Assembly (NCBI GenBank): GCA_002502245.1
Contig: DAPW01000015.1
Span: forward strand, 62,001 to 126,000
Direction: 5' to 3'
Source: Methanoregula sp. UBA154
Lineage (GTDB): Archaea; Halobacteriota; Methanomicrobia; Methanomicrobiales; Methanospirillaceae
Length of the DNA stretch: 64,000 bases
Shown here: positions 39,658-48,831 of the stretch, piece after piece
How the letters are laid out: each line of letters opens with the position of its first letter
Numbering within the stretch: the first letter of the stretch is position 1
Position numbers and translations under genes: made by a program
The notes under the pieces: model-generated
What the model saw: only the letters and a program-made list of their open reading frames with translations
Database searches by the model: none
What the model was told of the DNA's origin: nothing

Positions 39658-40470
39658 TTACGTGAGGCCGGGTGTACTGGTCCAACCCGGTTTTCTTGCA
39701 CGAATTGCATACACGAAGAATGCCAGCTCGCCCTCCGGGGTGATACTATACAGTTTTTCCCGCTCGCTTCCGGAATCAGGCTCTTTTCGGATCAGGTTCC
39801 ATCCGACAAGTGTCGAGACCAGACGGGAAAATTCAGCCCGTGAGAGTTCCTGTCCAGCTGGTCCCTCAACGTGATTCCGGACAGGGAACTGCCAGGCGTT
39901 TGTCTTGTTGAACAGCGTCTCTTCCGGGACGAGCGCATGGGCGTCTTTCCGGGTTTCCTGTCCCCGGAAGAGAATCGTGAGGATCACGAGAACGTGCGGA
40001 CTGGCAGGCAGATTCCCTGATGGAAGTGACGGAACCGGAACTCTCCGTGCAGGGGAATTTCCGAATGCATAATAGGAGTCGCCCTCCATCCAGAGCGACA
40101 TCGAGAACAGGCCCAGCGAGAGGCGTTTTGATCCCGCAGATATGTCGAACGAATAGCGGGCATCCATGTGGTCGCTGAATATGCCGAGCACCGGGTCACG
40201 GATCGCGTCAAACGCTGTCGCATCGATACAGACCAGTGCGCAGGCAATATTCCGCCGCAGGCAGTATGCATGTACCTCATCAATCGCGGTGCGGATGCCG
40301 CACTTCCACGTCCTTTTCTGCATATCATCCCTGGCTGAGTTTGTGTAGACCTCCTTCTCAGCGAAGATGAACGTGTGCGTGACGGTCCTGAGATCCGTAA
40401 GGACTGCTGGACCGGTTTTATGGATACGGTCACCCGCGCTGATGATAAGAATGTGTTCCTGCGGATCCAT
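39658..40470 (-). CDS. CARF-like sensor with winged-helix DNA-binding domain
   Basis: 270 residues. The N-terminal half is a Rossmann-like domain: strand EHILIISAGDRIHKTGPAVL at the start, and after RYSFDISAGSKRLSLGLFSM a helix and a strand; the [D/N]-x-[S/T]-x-G-[S/T]-K loop is the ligand-binding mark of CARF domains and of the related DUF6293 (HFX_2341) regulators. Residues about 175-265 form a winged helix (LSRAEFSRLVSTLVGWNLIR, KLYSITPEGELAFF). It should bind a nucleotide-type signal and DNA. No CRISPR array or cas gene is in the window. It follows hppA on the same strand after 98 bases. Confidence 0.6.
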   Translation of the reverse strand: MDPQEHILIISAGDRIHKTGPAVLTDLRTVTHTFIFAEKEVYTNSARDDMQKRTWKCGIRTAIDEVHAYCLRRNIACALVCIDATAFDAIRDPVLGIFSDHMDARYSFDISAGSKRLSLGLFSMSLWMEGDSYYAFGNSPARRVPVPSLPSGNLPASPHVLVILTILFRGQETRKDAHALVPEETLFNKTNAWQFPVRNHVEGPAGQELSRAEFSRLVSTLVGWNLIRKEPDSGSEREKLYSITPEGELAFFVYAIRARKPGWTSTPGLT

Positions 40471-40554
40471 GTATACTATCAGGGGTTGAGCGATACATGA
40501 CTGTTCCGAATTCCGGCATCAGGTTTCCTGAAAAATCCGGACTCATCGATGAAC

Positions 40555-40562
40555 AAAAAAAA
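40555..40562 (-). terminator. T-tract after hppA
   Basis: On the minus strand eight T follow the hppA stop within 15 bases, the usual form of an archaeal terminator. This would limit read-through into the CARF-like gene. Confidence 0.45.
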
Positions 40563-40568
40563 GATTTT

Positions 40569-42629
40569 TTAAATGAACAGCGGGGCGAGCACGAGCGTCA
40601 GTGTAGCAAGGAGCTTGATGAGCACGTGGAGTGACGGGCCGGCGGTATCCTTGAACGGGTCGCCGACCGTATCGCCGATGACCGCTGCCTTGTGGGCCTC
40701 GCTCTTCTTGCCGCCGTGGGCACCGGATTCGATATATTTCTTGGCATTGTCCCACGCACCCCCGCTGTTGTTGAGGATGAGTGCAAGGAGGATACCGGTG
40801 ATCGTCGCTACCATAAGGAAGCCGGCGAGGGCTTCGTACTTCATGGTGACACCGATGATGATCGGGAACGCGATCACGAGGATGCCCGGGAGGATCATGT
40901 TCTTCAGGGCACCCTGGGTGGTGATATCGATGACCGCTGCATAATCAGGTTTCTTGGTGCCTGCCATGATTGCCGGATCCTTGAACTGGATGCGGACTGC
41001 ATCGATGACCGACTGTGCCGTCTTGGAAACGGCACGGATGGCGAAGCTCGCAAAGAGGAAGACGAGCATCGCGCCGAGGAGTGCCCCGACAAAGACGTTC
41101 ACGCTAGCCAGGTTGACGACCTCGAATGCCTTGCCGGTGAGCTTGGCAATGTCGGCCATGTAGGCATTGAAGAGGAGGAAGACCGCGAGGGAAGCACTGC
41201 CGATCGCATACCCCTTGGTAAGGGCCTTGGTGGTGTTGCCGGCTGCATCGAGCTTGTCCATGCGGTGCCGGACTTCATCCGGGGCCTGGCTCATCTCGAC
41301 GATACCGCCGGCGTTGTCGGCGATGGGACCGAAGGTATCCATGGTGAGGACGTAGGCACAGACCATCAGCATACCGATGGTTGCAACGGCAGTACCGTAG
41401 AGACCCCCGCTCGGGATACCGGTCATGGTCCCGCACCAGTACGAGAGGAGAAGGGAGGCACCGATGAGGATTGCGGGAATGGCGGTAGTCTCGAGACCGA
41501 CCGAGAATCCCATGATGAGGTTGGTTCCCGCCCCGGTTTCAGAGGCGTTCGCGATCTCCTGCACCGGACGGTAGTGGTGGTCGGTGTAGAAGAGGGTGAC
41601 CCTGAGGAAGGCTACGGAAAGGGCAATACCCACGAAACCTGCAAGGACGAAGTACATCCAGCCTGATGTTACACCGAGGAGGTAATAGACTCCGCCAGTG
41701 AGGAAGATCGCGGAAATGATAGCGGTGATGTAGTACCCCCGGTTCATAGCATCCATCGGATCGGCACCGTCTTTGCCCTTGACAGAAAGGATACCGATCA
41801 TGCTCGCGAGGAGACCGAGCGAACACATGACGATGGGGAACAGGATTCCATTAACCCCGAAGATGGGGAAGAGCGCGACACCGAGGATCATGGCACCGAT
41901 GTTCTCGGCGGCGGTGGACTCAAAGAGGTCAGCGCCACGGCCGGCACAGTCACCAACGTTATCGCCCACGAGATCTGCGATGGTGGCCGGATTCCGGACA
42001 TCGTCCTCGGGGATACCGGCCTCGACCTTACCCACAAGGTCTGCACCGACATCAGCGGCTTTCGTATAGATACCGCCACCGAGCTGGGCGAAGAGGGCCA
42101 CGAACGAGGCCCCGAAGCCGAACCCGATGATCACGAACGGGGTGTGCTGCGGGTCTGCACCGAGCGCGATGTAGGTGAGTGAGACACCCAGGAGCGACAT
42201 CGAAGTGATGATCAGGCCGGAGATAGCCCCGCCGCGGAACGAGAAGTCAAGTGCCTTCCCGTCGCTGGTCTGGGCTGCGGCTGCCGTGCGGATGTTGGTC
42301 CTGACGGCAATCCACATGGCAACGACGCCGGCAACTGCACTGCAGGCTGCACCGACGATGAACGCAGCTGCCGTTGCAAGGGCAATCGCCTGCTGTCCGG
42401 TGAGATAATACACTGCAAAGATCACCACGGCAGACACGATGGCGAGCACGGCGATAGTCGAGTACTGGCGCTTGATGAATGCTTCCGCACCCACCCGGAT
42501 CGCATCAGCGACCTCGCGCATCTTGGGCGTACCCTCGTCCTGTGAGAGGAGATTCCGCGTAAGGATTGCTGCAAGGCCCAGTGCGATAACACAGATCGCA
42601 ATCACGATTAGTAAGACAAAGTCGATCAT
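40569..42629 (-). CDS. hppA: K+-independent proton-pumping membrane pyrophosphatase
   Basis: 686 residues, usual length, with about 16 membrane segments. The substrate signature DVGADLVGKVE is present, as are DNVGDCAGRGADLFES and the C-terminal GAWDNAKKYIESGAHGGK and VGDTVGDPFKDTAGPS. In GNTTKALTKGYAIGS the residue at position 468 is lysine, the mark of the potassium-independent class (alanine in K+-dependent enzymes). It couples pyrophosphate hydrolysis to proton export. It is divergent from the Ech operon, so two ion-translocating systems share a 380-base regulatory gap. Confidence 0.96.
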   Translation of the reverse strand: MIDFVLLIVIAICVIALGLAAILTRNLLSQDEGTPKMREVADAIRVGAEAFIKRQYSTIAVLAIVSAVVIFAVYYLTGQQAIALATAAAFIVGAACSAVAGVVAMWIAVRTNIRTAAAAQTSDGKALDFSFRGGAISGLIITSMSLLGVSLTYIALGADPQHTPFVIIGFGFGASFVALFAQLGGGIYTKAADVGADLVGKVEAGIPEDDVRNPATIADLVGDNVGDCAGRGADLFESTAAENIGAMILGVALFPIFGVNGILFPIVMCSLGLLASMIGILSVKGKDGADPMDAMNRGYYITAIISAIFLTGGVYYLLGVTSGWMYFVLAGFVGIALSVAFLRVTLFYTDHHYRPVQEIANASETGAGTNLIMGFSVGLETTAIPAILIGASLLLSYWCGTMTGIPSGGLYGTAVATIGMLMVCAYVLTMDTFGPIADNAGGIVEMSQAPDEVRHRMDKLDAAGNTTKALTKGYAIGSASLAVFLLFNAYMADIAKLTGKAFEVVNLASVNVFVGALLGAMLVFLFASFAIRAVSKTAQSVIDAVRIQFKDPAIMAGTKKPDYAAVIDITTQGALKNMILPGILVIAFPIIIGVTMKYEALAGFLMVATITGILLALILNNSGGAWDNAKKYIESGAHGGKKSEAHKAAVIGDTVGDPFKDTAGPSLHVLIKLLATLTLVLAPLFI

Positions 42630-43009
42630 TCCATGACCTCCCTGCGGTATCTTCCGGGAAACTCAGGCGCGAACGGCACCGCATGTACGGCATGTACATG
42701 TGGTTCCATCCGGACCAGGCCCGGACGACACATCAGGTATGATTAATTGGCATCGGCAGAGACCTGCCCTTTGGAACCAAAGGAGGGTGCAACGGCTCCC
42801 GGGACTCACCCTGAATACTTCCACAACCCATCCTAAGAGATCATTAGTGCATTTTTGGAACATTAAACTTTTATCTACTGTTACGGGGTGCATCATGACG
42901 TTGGTGCCGGTTCATCACCTTCCGGATTTTTCTGCCGGTCTGGGGATCGCGCGCAATTCAATATGATTAATAATGAAAAATTCCCATAATCCGGGTAGGA
43001 GGGTATCTG
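42630..43009. other. Divergent promoter region between hppA and ech
   Basis: 380 bases. A ribosome site GGAGG precedes hppA. An inverted repeat CATGTACGGCATGTACATG lies at 42682-42700. A TATA-like AAACTTTTATCT at about 42866-42877 may serve ech, giving a long leader. The small open frame 42700-42966 has no ribosome site and is not called. Confidence 0.45.
42682..42700. promoter_or_regulatory. Inverted repeat upstream of hppA
   Basis: CATGTACGGCATGTACATG has 7-base arms (CATGTAC/GTACATG) with a 5-base spacer, 53 bases before the hppA start. It could be an operator; nothing shows which protein binds. Confidence 0.4.
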
Positions 43010-44926
43010 GTGCAAATTCTCGATTTATTACTCTGTCTCATCCTGTTTCCGTTGGTCGCGGCGCTCTTCCTGCTGGTCGTGCGCAGGGACTCCGTGCGTT
43101 CGCTGATTGTCCAGTTCGCTGCGGTTGCCATCGGGATTGTATCGCTGGTGCTGCTTATTCTCGGCTTTGATAAAGGCACGCTCATTTATTCTGTTGCCTC
43201 AGAACCGGTCAGCCTGGTCATGTTCATCATTGAGATAATCCTGGCCGTATTCATCCTGTATCTCGGTATAAAGTTCAGGAAATCGCTGACCGTGCTCCTG
43301 ATCCTTCTGCAGGCAGGCATGCTCGTCTGGTTTGAGACGAGCCTGGCCGGCAACCTGCATATCGCGAATAACCTGTTTGTTGACCAGTTCTCCATCATCA
43401 TGGCCCTGATCATCGGGATTATTGGTAGCCTTATCTGCGTTTATGCCGTGGGGTACATGGAGACCTACCACAACCGCCATAAGGAGGTGAGGGACCGCAG
43501 GAGTATCTTCTTTGGTATCCTGTTCATCTTCCTTGCCGCCATGTTCGGGCTGGTCTTTTCCAACAACCTGCTCTGGGTCTTCTTCTTCTGGGAGATCACC
43601 ACTATCTGTTCGTTCCTGCTCATCGGGTATGCGGAGACCGAGGAAGCGACCAACAACTCGTTCCTCGCCCTGTCCATGAACCTGCTGGGTGGCGTGGCCT
43701 TTATGGCGGCAATTATCTACCTGGTCCTTGCCGATTCTTCAGGAATACTGCTGGACCTCAATCACCTGCTCGCGACCGGCAAGGCCTTTGCCCTGGTGCC
43801 GGCAGTCCTGATCTGCTTTGCCGGTATCACCAAGGCAGCCCTGATGCCGTTCTCCTCGTGGCTTGTCGGAGCCATGGTCGCCCCGACGCCGGTCTCTGCC
43901 CTGCTCCACTCGAGCACGATGGTCAAGGCCGGTGTTTACATCATCGTCAGGTTTGCTCCGGTGCTTTCTGGGACAACCGAGGGCCTCATGATTGCGCTCG
44001 TCGGGGGCATGACGTTTGCGCTCGCGTCCTTCATGGCAATATCCCAGAACAATGCCAAGAAAGTCCTTGCTTACTCGACCATTGCCAACCTCGGGCTGAT
44101 CGTTGCCTGTGCCGGAGTCGGGACCTATAACCTGATGTGGGTGGCGATCCTGCTGATCATCTTCCACGCGATCGCAAAGTCGCTCCTCTTCCTCTGCGTC
44201 GGGACCGTCGAGAACCGGATCGGCAGCCGGAACATCGAGGACATGGGTGGCCTTATCGTCCGGATGCCCAAGATCGCCATCATGATGTTCATCGGGATGG
44301 CCGGCATGTTCCTTGCACCGTTCGGTATGGTCATCTCCAAGTGGGCCGCTATCGAGGCGTTCATCACCGCCCCCTTCGGCCTGATCTTTATTGCAATCCT
44401 TGCCTTCGGCGGTTCCGCGACCGTTTTCTTCTGGAGCAAGTGGATGGGCAAGATCATCTCGGTGATGCGCGACCAGAACGTCATCGAGGATACGGTGAGA
44501 AAAGAGAAATGGGCGGTGCTCTATATCCTGACCGGGCTTGTCGTGGTCGTCTGTCTCATCTTCCCGCTCATCTCGTCGGTCCTGATCGAGCCGTTCGTCC
44601 TGAATATCTACGGCCATACCACCCGCCTTGCGCAGGCCAACCTCACGATCATGATCATGATGCTCTTCCTGCTGATGATCATGCCGTTCTCCATGCTCCT
44701 CTACGGGAAGAGGGCGCAACCTCCCGCACTGCCCTACATGGGAGGGCGGCCAATGAATGATTCCATGCATTTCGCCGGTTCCATCGGGATCTCCCGCGAA
44801 CTGGTGCTCTCCAACTACTATCTCGAAAAGACCTTTGGCGAGGAACGGTTGTTCATGATCGGGGTGTCGCTCTGCTGGGGGCTGCTCCTCATTGCCGGTA
44901 TCCTGCTCCTGGGGGTGATCCTGTGA
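43010..44926 (+). CDS. echA: Ech hydrogenase subunit A (antiporter-like)
   Basis: 638 residues from GTG 43010, with GGAGGG upstream. It belongs to the NuoL/MrpA family, about 16 membrane segments. The proton-path residues are visible: Glu in VFFFWEITTICSFLLIGYAE and Lys in GITKAALMPFSSWLVGAMVA, with PTPVSALLHSSTMVKAGVYI following. It is the proton-translocating arm of a six-subunit energy-converting hydrogenase that couples ferredoxin:H2 exchange to ion movement. Its end overlaps echB (ATG/GTG at 44923). Confidence 0.92.
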   Translation: MQILDLLLCLILFPLVAALFLLVVRRDSVRSLIVQFAAVAIGIVSLVLLILGFDKGTLIYSVASEPVSLVMFIIEIILAVFILYLGIKFRKSLTVLLILLQAGMLVWFETSLAGNLHIANNLFVDQFSIIMALIIGIIGSLICVYAVGYMETYHNRHKEVRDRRSIFFGILFIFLAAMFGLVFSNNLLWVFFFWEITTICSFLLIGYAETEEATNNSFLALSMNLLGGVAFMAAIIYLVLADSSGILLDLNHLLATGKAFALVPAVLICFAGITKAALMPFSSWLVGAMVAPTPVSALLHSSTMVKAGVYIIVRFAPVLSGTTEGLMIALVGGMTFALASFMAISQNNAKKVLAYSTIANLGLIVACAGVGTYNLMWVAILLIIFHAIAKSLLFLCVGTVENRIGSRNIEDMGGLIVRMPKIAIMMFIGMAGMFLAPFGMVISKWAAIEAFITAPFGLIFIAILAFGGSATVFFWSKWMGKIISVMRDQNVIEDTVRKEKWAVLYILTGLVVVVCLIFPLISSVLIEPFVLNIYGHTTRLAQANLTIMIMMLFLLMIMPFSMLLYGKRAQPPALPYMGGRPMNDSMHFAGSIGISRELVLSNYYLEKTFGEERLFMIGVSLCWGLLLIAGILLLGVIL

Positions 44927-45801
44927 TCCCCGAACCATTGCTGCCGGTCTTCTATGGACTGGTATATGTCCTCCTTGCCCCGCTCCTCGGCGGCCTTATC
45001 GCCGGGATCGACCGGAAGGTTACCGCCCGGATGCAGGGCCGTGTCGGGCCGCCAATCCTCCAGCCGTTCTATGATGTGGGAAAGCTCTTCGAGAAGGAGA
45101 ACCCGGTGGTCACGGTGACCCAGAACTTCTACGTCCTGAGTTACCTGGTCTTTATGATGGTGGCAGGAGCGCTCTTCTTCTCGGGCGGGGACATGCTGCT
45201 CGTCATCTTTGCATTCACCCTCTCCCACATCTTCATCGTGCTCGGGGCGTATGCCTCGTACTCCCCGTACAGCCATGTGGGGGCGGAACGGGAGCTCCTC
45301 CAGATCATTGCCTATGAGCCGATGATCATCCTGACCGCCGTAGGGATGTACATGGTCACGCAGAGCTTCTTTGTGAGTACTATCGTAGCCTCTTCGGTGC
45401 CGATTATTCTCTACCTCCCGGGTATCTTCGTCGGGTACATGATCGTGCTGACCATCAAGCTCCGCAAGTCACCCTTTGACATCTCCACGTCACACCATGC
45501 CCACCAGGAGATCGTCAAGGGCGTAACCACGGACTTTGCCGGTCCCAACCTTGGCAAGATCGAGATCGCTCACTGGTACGAGTATGTCTTCCTGCTGGGC
45601 GTCATCTGGCTCTTCTTTGCCTGGAACCCGCTCCTCGCGGTCGCAGCGATCCTTGTCGTCTACTTCCTCGAGATCCTCATCGATAACACCATGTCGAGGG
45701 TCAAGTGGCAGCTGATGCTCCGGACCGCGTGGATCACTGCAGGCACCCTCGGGATAATCAATCTCGGGGTGTTATATTATCTTGGAATGGTGGTGCCATG
45801 A
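44923..45801 (+). CDS. echB: Ech hydrogenase subunit B (NuoH-like)
   Basis: 292 residues, eight membrane segments, with the NuoH/HycD signatures LIAGIDRKVTARMQGRVGPP and QPFYDVGKLFEKE near the start and the charged loop IKLRKSPFDISTSHHAHQEI later. It anchors the hydrogenase arm to the membrane and forms the quinone-site-like chamber through which conformational coupling passes. It starts with a GTG or ATG inside the end of echA, and its stop overlaps echC (ATGA). Confidence 0.93.
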   Translation: MIPEPLLPVFYGLVYVLLAPLLGGLIAGIDRKVTARMQGRVGPPILQPFYDVGKLFEKENPVVTVTQNFYVLSYLVFMMVAGALFFSGGDMLLVIFAFTLSHIFIVLGAYASYSPYSHVGAERELLQIIAYEPMIILTAVGMYMVTQSFFVSTIVASSVPIILYLPGIFVGYMIVLTIKLRKSPFDISTSHHAHQEIVKGVTTDFAGPNLGKIEIAHWYEYVFLLGVIWLFFAWNPLLAVAAILVVYFLEILIDNTMSRVKWQLMLRTAWITAGTLGIINLGVLYYLGMVVP

Positions 45802-46265
45802 CCTATTTACAAAAATCCCCCTGGATTGTGCATTATAATGCATCATCATGCAATGGCTGCGATATCGAGATCCTCGCCGCACTGACACCGGTCTTCGATG
45901 TGGAACGGTTTGGTATCATCAATACCGGCAATCCCAAGCATGCGGATATCCTGTTGTGTACCGGCAGTGTCAACGAGCAGAACAAGGTACCGTTAAAGAA
46001 CGTGTACGACCAGATACCGGAGCCAAAAGTCGTTGTGGCAATCGGCATCTGCGCATCCTCCGGGGGTATCTTCCGGGAATGCTATAACGTTTCCGGCGGG
46101 ATCGACAAGATTATCCCCGTGGATGTCTATGTGCCCGGGTGTGCAGCCCGGCCGGAGTCAATTATCGATGGCGTGGTCACGGCACTGGGAATTCTCGAAC
46201 AGAAACGGCTTGCGATGCAGACCGAGGGGAGCCCGGCGGGTACAAAGGCGGGTGAGGCCCGATGA
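45798..46265 (+). CDS. echC: Ech hydrogenase small subunit C
   Basis: 155 residues from ATG 45798. The proximal [4Fe-4S] cluster ligands appear as SSCNGCDIEILAAL, VVAIGICASSGGIF and VPGCAARPESI, the NuoB/small-subunit pattern of group 4 hydrogenases. It passes electrons from EchF to the [NiFe] centre in EchE. The tail (GSPAGTKAGEAR) is short and disordered. The start overlaps the echB stop and its end overlaps echD. Confidence 0.95.
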   Translation: MTYLQKSPWIVHYNASSCNGCDIEILAALTPVFDVERFGIINTGNPKHADILLCTGSVNEQNKVPLKNVYDQIPEPKVVVAIGICASSGGIFRECYNVSGGIDKIIPVDVYVPGCAARPESIIDGVVTALGILEQKRLAMQTEGSPAGTKAGEAR

Positions 46266-46639
46266 CCATGCAGCCTCAGGTAACCACAAATATTGAGGTC
46301 GGACAACTGATCGGGAGCGTGGAGCGCTTCCGGAACGAGGGATACCGCCTCGTCCAGATCGGCTGCACCAAGGTCGGCGACCTCTATGAGATCAACTACT
46401 CCTTTGACAAGGACTACCATTTCGAGAATATCCGGATTACTATCGGGGGCAGCACTGAGGTCCCGAGTATCTCCGGCATGTACTGGAACTCGTTCATCTA
46501 CGAGAACGAGATGCACGACCTTTTCGGCATCCAGGTCAGGGGTATGAACATCGATTTCAAGGGTACCCTGTTCCGGACTGCCGTGAAGTACCCGTTCAGC
46601 CAGCCACCGGTAACGGTCACCAAGGGGGATAAGCCATGA
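46262..46639 (+). CDS. echD: Ech hydrogenase subunit D (NuoC-like)
   Basis: 125 residues. Similar to NuoC/HycE-N: GYRLVQIGCTKVGDLYEINY, then YENEMHDLFGIQVRGMNIDF, the signature E-x-H-D-L-F-G of 30-kDa subunits. It helps join the small and large subunits and has no cofactor of its own. Overlaps echC and echE by four bases each, indicating one transcript. Confidence 0.93.
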   Translation: MTMQPQVTTNIEVGQLIGSVERFRNEGYRLVQIGCTKVGDLYEINYSFDKDYHFENIRITIGGSTEVPSISGMYWNSFIYENEMHDLFGIQVRGMNIDFKGTLFRTAVKYPFSQPPVTVTKGDKP

Positions 46640-47715
46640 GCAAACAGATCATCGTCCCGTTCGGGCCGCAGCACCCGGTCCTGCCGGAGCCGATCCACCT
46701 TGACCTCGTGCTTGAGGACGAGAAGGTCGTGGATGTCATCCCGTCCATCGGGTATATCCACCGGGGTTTCGAGAAGCTCGTGGAAAAACGGGAATTCACC
46801 GAATACGTCTATGTTGCCGAGCGGACCTGCGGGATCTGCAGTTTTATCCATGGGGCAACCTACTGCCAGGGCATTGAGCAGATCATGAAGATCGAGGTGC
46901 CCGAGCGGGCCCAGTACCTGCGGGTGATCTGGTCCGAATTCTCGAGGTTGCACTCGCACCTCCTCTGGCTGGGACTCTTTGCCGACTCGTTCGGCTTTGA
47001 GAACCTGTTCATGGGGGCCTGGAAAACCCGCGAACGGGTCCTCGACTTTATGGAGGAGACTACAGGCGGCAGGGTCATCCAGGGCACCAGCAAGATCGGG
47101 GGTGTCAGGCGGGATATCAGCAGTGAGAGGCTGGACCGGATGGTAAAGGATCTGGATGTTCTCGACCGCGAGATGAAGGAACTGACCACAATATTCCTGC
47201 ATGACGACTCGATCCGGCACCGGCTCAGGAATGTCGGCACAATTTCCCGGGAGGATGCCTACCACCTTGGAGCGGTTGGGCCGACTGCACGCGGGAGTGG
47301 CGTTGCGGTCGATTTAAGGAAGACCGGGTATGGGGCGTATGACCGGCTCAATGTCCCGGTGGTCACGGACAGCTGCGGGGACTGTCTCTCGCGCTGTACT
47401 GTCAGGGCAAAGGAGCTCTTCACCTCCACGGACCTCATCCGGCAGGCAGCAAGGAAGATCCCCGACGGCCCTGTCGATGTCAAGGTCACGGGGGCGCCGG
47501 ACGGGGAGTATTTCATGCGGGCAGAGCAGCCCAGGGGAGAACTCGTTCACTACCTGAAAGGAAACGGCACCAAGTTCCTTGTCAGGTCCCGGATACGGAC
47601 CCCCACCCTGACCAACATCCCGCCGCTGATCAAAATGCTGGCGGGATGCGATCTTGCCGATGTCCCGGTGATCGTGTTGTCCATTGACCCCTGTATCAGC
47701 TGCACGGAGCGGTGA
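46636..47715 (+). CDS. echE: Ech hydrogenase large subunit E ([NiFe] catalytic)
   Basis: 359 residues. Nickel-iron ligands are C65 and C68 in ERTCGICSFIHG and C353 and C356 in SIDPCISCTER at the C-terminus. Only three residues follow the last cysteine, so there is no cleavable C-terminal extension and no maturation protease is needed for this subunit. FGPQHPVLPEPIHLDLVLED at the start is the family opening. It reduces protons with ferredoxin electrons, or the reverse. Confidence 0.96.
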   Translation: MSKQIIVPFGPQHPVLPEPIHLDLVLEDEKVVDVIPSIGYIHRGFEKLVEKREFTEYVYVAERTCGICSFIHGATYCQGIEQIMKIEVPERAQYLRVIWSEFSRLHSHLLWLGLFADSFGFENLFMGAWKTRERVLDFMEETTGGRVIQGTSKIGGVRRDISSERLDRMVKDLDVLDREMKELTTIFLHDDSIRHRLRNVGTISREDAYHLGAVGPTARGSGVAVDLRKTGYGAYDRLNVPVVTDSCGDCLSRCTVRAKELFTSTDLIRQAARKIPDGPVDVKVTGAPDGEYFMRAEQPRGELVHYLKGNGTKFLVRSRIRTPTLTNIPPLIKMLAGCDLADVPVIVLSIDPCISCTER

Positions 47716-48104
47716 ATATCATGGCATTCTTCGAGATGGTAAGAACCGCACTCAGGACCGTCATGCAACAGCCGGTCACTATCCTGTACCCGGCGCAGGC
47801 TGCCAAGAAGACCCCGATCTCCCGCGGGCACGTGATGATTGACGAGAGCCGTTGCATTTCCTGCGGCACGTGCCAGCGGAAATGCCCGGCGCAGGCAATT
47901 ATCATCAGCAAGGAGGCGAAAACCTGGCAGATCGACCGCCTCCGGTGCGTTGTCTGTAACTCCTGCGTAGATACCTGTCCCGTCAAATGTCTCTTCATGG
48001 ACACCCAGTATACCGCTCCGGTAACTGCACGGAGCGTGGACCTCATTGCAATCACGTACGTGAAACCGCCCAAGCCGGAAAAGAAGGATGAACCAGCCCA
48101 ATAA
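47712..48104 (+). CDS. echF: Ech hydrogenase ferredoxin-like subunit F
   Basis: 130 residues. Two [4Fe-4S] motifs: CISCGTCQRKCPAQAI near residue 47 and CVVCNSCVDTCPVKCL near 80. The N-terminus TVMQQPVTILYPAQAAKKTP is typical of NuoI-like subunits of group 4 hydrogenases. It accepts electrons from soluble ferredoxin. It is the last gene of the ech operon and is followed at once by T-rich sequence (48105-48117) that probably ends transcription. Confidence 0.95.
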   Translation: MNIMAFFEMVRTALRTVMQQPVTILYPAQAAKKTPISRGHVMIDESRCISCGTCQRKCPAQAIIISKEAKTWQIDRLRCVVCNSCVDTCPVKCLFMDTQYTAPVTARSVDLIAITYVKPPKPEKKDEPAQ

Positions 48105-48117
48105 TTTTTCCTTTTTC
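48105..48117 (+). terminator. T-rich terminator after ech operon
   Basis: The two T-tracts of ATTTTTCCTTTTTC follow the echF stop immediately, the usual archaeal terminator form; no hairpin is present. Confidence 0.5.
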
Positions 48118-48567
48118 TCAAGCACGCGACAACGAATAACGGGCGGGGCAAAACAGGACTATTACCGGTAAACGATCTGCCCGGCGGTCGAACCGGTATC
48201 TTCTGTTCTATTCAGCACTTTTTTATATATCACTCGCTAATCGAAGTCAGTTTTCCGGCATGCGGATTACCAAAGGTTTATGTTCTCCTTCATGATATGA
48301 TGAAATCAATCAGAAAAGAAGTGAAACCACCAGCTGTGTAATGGGATTACCATCAGGGTAATCATGAATACCGGCATTCTGCTGCAGGAGAGCGGGGATT
48401 GCAGGTAACCCCCGGAAGATAATCATGACCGATCCTTCCTGTTCTGTCAAACCGGTGACGGGGGAGGGTATGGGCTTTTTTCCCTTCAGCCCTTTTTCGC
48501 CGTTCCGGAAAACGGTTGCCGCTTTTCCTGTGCGCCGGCACTGCGTTAATAGCCGGGGGCGTATCTG
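48118..48567. other. Promoter and leader region of the Mbh-like operon
   Basis: 450 bases between the two hydrogenase operons. A strong TATA-like TTTTTTATATAT is at 48219-48230, some 340 bases before the first gene. An inverted repeat ATTACC-ATCAG-GGTAAT lies at 48346-48362. A frame of 47 codons (48425-48568) ends TGATG exactly on the first start codon; it has a poor ribosome site and a low-complexity peptide, so I do not call it. Confidence 0.45.
48219..48230 (+). promoter_or_regulatory. TATA-like box for the Mbh-like operon
   Basis: TTTTTTATATAT is the most promoter-like sequence in the gap between the two hydrogenase operons. If used, the transcript would have a leader of about 310 bases containing the inverted repeat at 48346. 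Confidence 0.4.
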
Positions 48568-48831
48568 ATGCCAGGACCTGACTTTGTTATCGTCCTTGCA
48601 GCCGGCATCGCGACCATTGTCATGGCACTTGTCGCGGTTGTGCAGGAAAACCTCATACGGGCTGTAATCGCATTTGCCATCTCCAGTGTCTCTCTTGCAC
48701 TCCTGTTTTTCCTGCTCGCCTCCCCGTACGCTGCGGTTCTTGAGCTGGTGGTGGGTGCCGGCCTTGTTGCCGTCCTGTTCCTTGTTGCGCTCATCCTTGC
48801 CGGAGGGGAAGAGGTGGACGTGCGCGCATGA
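48568..48831 (+). CDS. Mbh-like hydrogenase subunit D (DUF4040/MrpA C-terminal type)
   Basis: 87 residues, three membrane segments: FVIVLAAGIATIVMALVAVV, LIRAVIAFAISSVSLALLFF and VLELVVGAGLVAVLFLVALI. The pattern of a short three-helix protein with SVSLALLFFLLASPYAAVLE is that of MbhD/DUF4040, which in Mrp antiporters is the C-terminal part of MrpA. First gene of the operon; its end overlaps the next gene by four bases. Confidence 0.85.
   Translation: MPGPDFVIVLAAGIATIVMALVAVVQENLIRAVIAFAISSVSLALLFFLLASPYAAVLELVVGAGLVAVLFLVALILAGGEEVDVRA

Noticed and set aside
42700..42966. 88-codon plus-strand frame between hppA and echA
   Set aside because: No ribosome site; it covers the divergent promoter region and shows no recognisable domain.
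48425..48568. 47-codon frame coupled by TGATG to the first Mbh-like gene
   Set aside because: Poor ribosome site and a low-complexity peptide (FFPFSPFSPF); the coupling may be chance. Mentioned in the leader entry.
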